From Salinispora mooreana (GTDB lineage Bacteria > Actinomycetota > Actinomycetes > Mycobacteriales > Micromonosporaceae): a stretch of 64,000 nucleotides of DNA. The notes beneath the pieces were generated by a model, which was not told the origin of the DNA, did not search any database, and saw only the letters and a list, made by a program, of their open reading frames with translations. This document shows positions 61,390-64,000 of the stretch, one piece after another. Numbering within the stretch: position 1 is the stretch's first letter; each line of letters starts with the position of its first letter. The translations under genes were made by a program, and so were the position numbers. The stretch covers positions 542,689 through 606,688 of the forward strand of contig NZ_KB900614.1 in NCBI RefSeq assembly GCF_000379065.1. Reading direction: 5' to 3'.

Positions 61390-61454
61390 GGGGAGACCTT
61401 TCGTCCTGGCCGGACCACACCAGAGGCCGGCCGGTACTGGACGAAGGTCTCCCC
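61390..61454 (-). promoter_or_regulatory. Switching hairpin that masks the terC ribosome site
   Basis: On the minus strand the aptamer 3' strand (61454-61439) can pair over 16 bp, with one bulge, with 61406-61390, which contains the AAAGG of the terC Shine-Dalgarno. Pairing in the aptamer P1 stem (61544-61540 with 61447-61443) uses the same strand, so the two structures exclude each other. Confidence 0.75.
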
Positions 61455-61544
61455 AAGCCACTGAACCAGTGGCTGCACCACCGGAACCCGGGTAGGCCGG
61501 ACTCGTACTGACGGCGGTGCGTGGAACGTCGGGTACTCCCCTTC
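61443..61544 (-). ncRNA. yybP-ykoY manganese riboswitch
   Basis: On the minus strand the class signatures occur in order: GAAGGGGAGTACC at the 5' side of P1 and L1, CACCGCCGTCAGTACGAG at L3, GGTGGTGC, and GGGGAGACCTTC closing P1. yybP-ykoY binds Mn2+ between L1 and L3. It precedes a terC gene, the classic target. Confidence 0.85.
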
Positions 61545-61556
61545 GAACTACGACGA

Positions 61557-61586
61557 AGTATTCACGAAGTATGTTTCGCCTGTCAA
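61557..61586 (-). promoter_or_regulatory. Promoter of the terC riboswitch transcript
   Basis: On the minus strand TTGACA (61586-61581) and AATACT (61562-61557) are separated by 18 bases. The implied start, near 61550, falls just before the riboswitch. Confidence 0.7.
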
Positions 61587-61739
61587 GACCCGGGGGGATT
61601 TACGATGCTGGTTTCGTGTCTCGGGAAGCCTGATTTCCATGCGCGTCGTGGTGCCGCCCTCCGCTACCACGGCGGCTGCGTATCGGCCCACAAGGTCAGC
61701 CTCACGCCGTTCAGCGGTTGTCGGATCTCGCCGCGTTAT

Positions 61740-61838
61740 CCCGCCCCGCCAGGAGCCGCCGACCCGCTGATGAAGCTGTCGCCGAACGATCACGTCGCCG
61801 ATCTGAATGTCCCAGGTCACGCAGAAACGATAGAACAA
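61740..61838 (-). pseudogene. N-terminal remnant of an HNH restriction-type endonuclease
   Basis: The minus frame reads VTWDIQIGDVIVRRQLHQRV followed by GGSWRGGIT, close in style to the IxxGDxxxRxxLHxxxGGxxQGGI start of ScoMcrA-like HNH endonucleases. The sequence then loses similarity. No nuclease domain follows. Confidence 0.4.
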
Positions 61839-62008
61839 GCTACCAACAGGCAGAAGCCATAAATGCCATTACAACTCTCATATACACCATTCTGTCCGGG
61901 CGCTTAGATCAGACTCATCGGTCAAAGTCAACTCGTTACATATTGAAACCTCTCAGATACTTTCAGTGGTCGGAGGTCTCGATCGATCGCGACATAAAGG
62001 GGGCGGCT

Positions 62009-63040
62009 ATGGCTCAATACTGGCCCGTACTCAAGGCACGTGCAGGCGAGTTCAAAGCGCTGGCGCAGCTTCGGGACCAGGAGGTCAGCCGCACACAGCC
62101 CCTGTTCGAGGTCTCCCCCTCGGATAAGGGTCCAACCCAAGCCGGCCTCAAGTTCGTACGTCAGGTGCGAGAGGCGACGCCTGCCGGCCTAACCCTCGGA
62201 GTGGACACCGCCTACGCCAGAGTCAACGATGACGGTCGACCACTGATCACGGAGATCGCCGACGACCTGGCCCACTGGGGCATCCCGATCGCGCCGGTCA
62301 TCCGCCTGCATGATCCAGACGAACACTTGTCGGCGTGCGGAGAGGCCGCTCGCCTCCACAACGAGACGGCTATTGTGCGACTCGGCAGCGTCACCACGGA
62401 TCCCGACCCTGTCGCCGATGCAGCTCGAGTTCCCAGAGCTCTGTCAATCGCCAAGATCACTCCAGGCCGATGCCACTTGGTAATAGACATGGCCGAGGTT
62501 TCATCCGAGAGAGACGTCAGCCGGGCGGAGCAGGTCGTCAGAAATGTGCTGGACTCACTGGGGGGCGAGGGATGGGCATCAATTGTGATCGCATCAGGTG
62601 CCATGCCGTCTGCCATTACGAACCTGCCCCGCAACGAAGCAACACCTTTAACGAGATGGGACTGGAAACTCTGGGAACGGCTCGCCGACCGTGGCCCAGA
62701 CTTTGGCGACTACGCAATCGCTCATCCAGCCGTTCAAGCGACCGGCGCCCGCGGGCCGCTGCCCAGTCTCAGGTACACCGCCGGTGAACATTGGTGGATT
62801 TACCGGTGGGCTCGCCACGAGACCGGCGGCAACGACAGCTTTTATGACCTATGTCAATCCCTAATCTCATCCGACCATTGGCCAGCCGAGGGCCCGGACT
62901 ACTCGTGGGGCGACAGCGAGCTCGCGCGGTGCGCCAGACGTCAGCCGGGGCCAGGGAGCGCAACGCAGTGGCGAGCGTGGGGAACCTCGCACCACCTCGC
63001 ACGTGTTACGAGCGAGCTGGCCAGTCCTCCCGGGCCCTGA
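62009..63040 (+). CDS. Beta family protein (PF14350-like)
   Basis: This 343-residue protein starts at ATG 62009 behind AAAGGGGG. It begins AQYWPVLKARAGEFKALAQL, has a barrel-like repeating pattern (LGVDTAYARV, VIRLHDPDE, LVIDMAEVSS) and ends with the family signature ATQWRAWGTSHHLARVTSEL. The Beta family takes its name from a phage protein and is found in bacteria beside sce7726-type genes, as here. It overlaps the convergent sce7726 gene by 35 bp. A function in phage defence or nucleic acid handling is plausible but not established. Confidence 0.85.
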   Translation: MAQYWPVLKARAGEFKALAQLRDQEVSRTQPLFEVSPSDKGPTQAGLKFVRQVREATPAGLTLGVDTAYARVNDDGRPLITEIADDLAHWGIPIAPVIRLHDPDEHLSACGEAARLHNETAIVRLGSVTTDPDPVADAARVPRALSIAKITPGRCHLVIDMAEVSSERDVSRAEQVVRNVLDSLGGEGWASIVIASGAMPSAITNLPRNEATPLTRWDWKLWERLADRGPDFGDYAIAHPAVQATGARGPLPSLRYTAGEHWWIYRWARHETGGNDSFYDLCQSLISSDHWPAEGPDYSWGDSELARCARRQPGPGSATQWRAWGTSHHLARVTSELASPPGP

Positions 63041-63575
63041 GCACGCGCCGCACCTCCGCCTGCAACTCCCCCAGCTCCAGCGTCTCGGCAAGGCGTTCCC
63101 ATACGAACCATCTCGGCGCCTTCGACAAGCCACCGTGGTTGCCGCGCTCTCTCAGTAGAGCCAGTCCTTCGTCCCGCCAAAGCAACTGCGCTACAGAGAA
63201 CGGATTAGGACTGGGATTGCGGCTGCCGCGGCGGACGTTCCGAATCCGGACTGCGCGCTTACCGGGAGCAGCGAGCCAGACACCCCACCACGAGGGAACA
63301 ATTTCTGAAGCTTGATCAAGATACCGATCGGTCGTCACCAGCGAGGCCCGGTCGAGCACCCTGCTATACAACTCGGCCTGCATTCCTAGCCGACTCAATT
63401 TATCTTCATCGCTTTTAATCTCGAAACCGGATATGTGGCCGTTGATGACCGCCACATCTACCCTGGTTCGGCCGGCGCAGAGACCCAACTCGTGCCGGAT
63501 GTAAGTGTCCGGCTTCGAGTGATGCTTCGAGGCAAGACGAGCCGTTAGCGCCTGACGTATATCGCTGTCACGCAT
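63006..63575 (-). CDS. sce7726 family protein, PD-(D/E)xK nuclease-like
   Basis: This 189-residue protein starts at ATG 63575 behind GAGGAGG. It has the sce7726 features: DIRQALTARL, HELGLCAGRTRVDVAVINGH, GFEIKSDEDKLSRL, then ELYSRVLDRASLVT and VPSWWGVWLAA. Asp in RVDVAV with Glu-x-Lys in FEIKSD fits the PD-(D/E)xK nuclease core. It is tail-to-tail with the Beta-family gene in AT-richer DNA. A nuclease role, possibly anti-phage, is inferred only. Confidence 0.85.
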   Translation of the reverse strand: MRDSDIRQALTARLASKHHSKPDTYIRHELGLCAGRTRVDVAVINGHISGFEIKSDEDKLSRLGMQAELYSRVLDRASLVTTDRYLDQASEIVPSWWGVWLAAPGKRAVRIRNVRRGSRNPSPNPFSVAQLLWRDEGLALLRERGNHGGLSKAPRWFVWERLAETLELGELQAEVRRVLRAREDWPARS

Positions 63576-63709
63576 CCCGCCTCCTCTTCGCCCGATGCTC
63601 CCCAGCCGTCGATACTTCCATACGGGGTTCAGCGCATCTAGTAGTGCTTTGTTAGGTCGTTGTGGCGTGTCGCTTGTGTGAGCATGGTGGCGGTGTTTGG
63701 CTGCGGTGC

Positions 63710-64000
63710 GTGGATGAGCGGGAACTCGCCCGGGTGCGGGGGCGGTTGGAGGACTTCGCGGCGGGGATCTTCGCGGGGTTGCGGCGGTCGGATCAGCGGG
63801 CGACGGGTCTGCGGTATCTGCGGGGGTTGATGCTGGATGGCCGGCGGAAGTCGATGCAGCCGATGGCGCAGCGGCTCGGGGTGGATCATCAGCAGTTGCA
63901 GCAGTTCCTGACCTCGTCCACCTGGGATGTCGGCGGTGTGCGGCGGCGGCTGGCCACGGCCGCGGTCGAGGTGGTGGCGCCTGAGGTGTGGGTGGTCGAC
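63710..64000 (+). CDS. IS701-family transposase, N-terminal part (cut by window end)
   Basis: From GTG 63710 one frame is open to the right edge (97 codons): VDERELARVRGRLEDFAAGI, GLRYLRGLMLDGRRKSMQP, MAQRLGVDHQQLQQFLTS and EVWVVD. This is the typical start of IS701 DDE transposases, in which MAxRLG and QQLQxFxxxSxW are conserved. The catalytic DDE residues would lie outside the window. The element probably begins near the CTAG at 63638-63641, since IS701-type elements favour that target. It interrupts the right flank of the Beta/sce7726 locus. Confidence 0.85.
   Translation, partial: MDERELARVRGRLEDFAAGIFAGLRRSDQRATGLRYLRGLMLDGRRKSMQPMAQRLGVDHQQLQQFLTSSTWDVGGVRRRLATAAVEVVAPEVWVVD

Larger units (their letters stand above)
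61386..62008. other. Regulatory and remnant region upstream of terC
   Basis: It holds the terC riboswitch and promoter (61390-61586), an HNH-nuclease remnant (61740-61838) and an AT-rich segment (61860-61990) that probably contains the promoter of the Beta-family gene. Confidence 0.6.

Noticed and set aside
61521..61862. Plus-strand frame upstream of the Beta-family gene
   Set aside because: It crosses the terC promoter and riboswitch and matches no family.

Overview
The window is high-GC actinobacterial DNA. Gene content points to Micromonosporaceae, either Salinispora or Micromonospora. The evidence is the order ahpE-like peroxiredoxin, DUF3052, aceE, PucR-type regulator, fabD, fabH, acpP, fabF, accD, which closely parallels the Mycobacterium tuberculosis Rv2238c-Rv2247 block, together with frequent GTG starts and Scr1/DUF397/DUF6879 regulatory genes. 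The genus is inferred from gene style and was not tested.

Region 1 (1-6.28 kb) is the inner end of an integrated element. A tyrosine integrase lies next to the 3' end of a tRNA-Val(UAC) gene. The cargo is a PIN-domain module between imperfect direct repeats, a DUF6879/Scr1-HTH operon, and a chain of five very small genes, four of them overlapping, three with a CxxCG motif.

Region 2 (6.3-33.8 kb) is chromosomal backbone: peroxiredoxin, DUF3052, a fused alpha-beta 2-oxoacid dehydrogenase E1, MarR, a YjbQ-like protein, homodimeric pyruvate dehydrogenase E1 (aceE), gltX, a PucR-type regulator and the fabD-fabH-acpP-fabF-accD operon. These genes link pyruvate oxidation to acetyl-CoA carboxylation and fatty acid elongation. 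A GH3 lipoprotein, DUF3145, an alpha/beta hydrolase, a HelD-like helicase and a CDF metal exporter follow. A ydaO-type (c-di-AMP) riboswitch precedes a secreted coiled-coil cell-wall protein.

Region 3 (33.8-51.9 kb) is mixed: a STAS protein, a DsbA-like protein, a large LuxR regulator, an enoyl-reductase-like protein, seryl-tRNA synthetase, a quinone reductase, a site-2 protease, a small operon for a glycosidase-like barrel, a divergent FAD reductase/XRE-cupin pair and an aldo-keto reductase. Gene fragments (a zinc alcohol dehydrogenase and a DUF397 gene without a start) show decay.

Region 4 (42.8-56.8 kb, interleaved with region 3) holds five paralogous secreted beta-helix proteins. Three are recent tandem copies, and four share a conserved hairpin-forming leader.

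Region 5 (56.9-64 kb) is a patchwork with many remnants: a deleted murF, IS256-like and pabB fragments, nhaA with a structured leader, terC with a clear yybP-ykoY (Mn2+) riboswitch and a visible switching hairpin, an HNH-nuclease remnant, a convergent Beta-family/sce7726 pair in AT-richer DNA (a candidate defence locus), and an IS701-family transposase cut by the window end.
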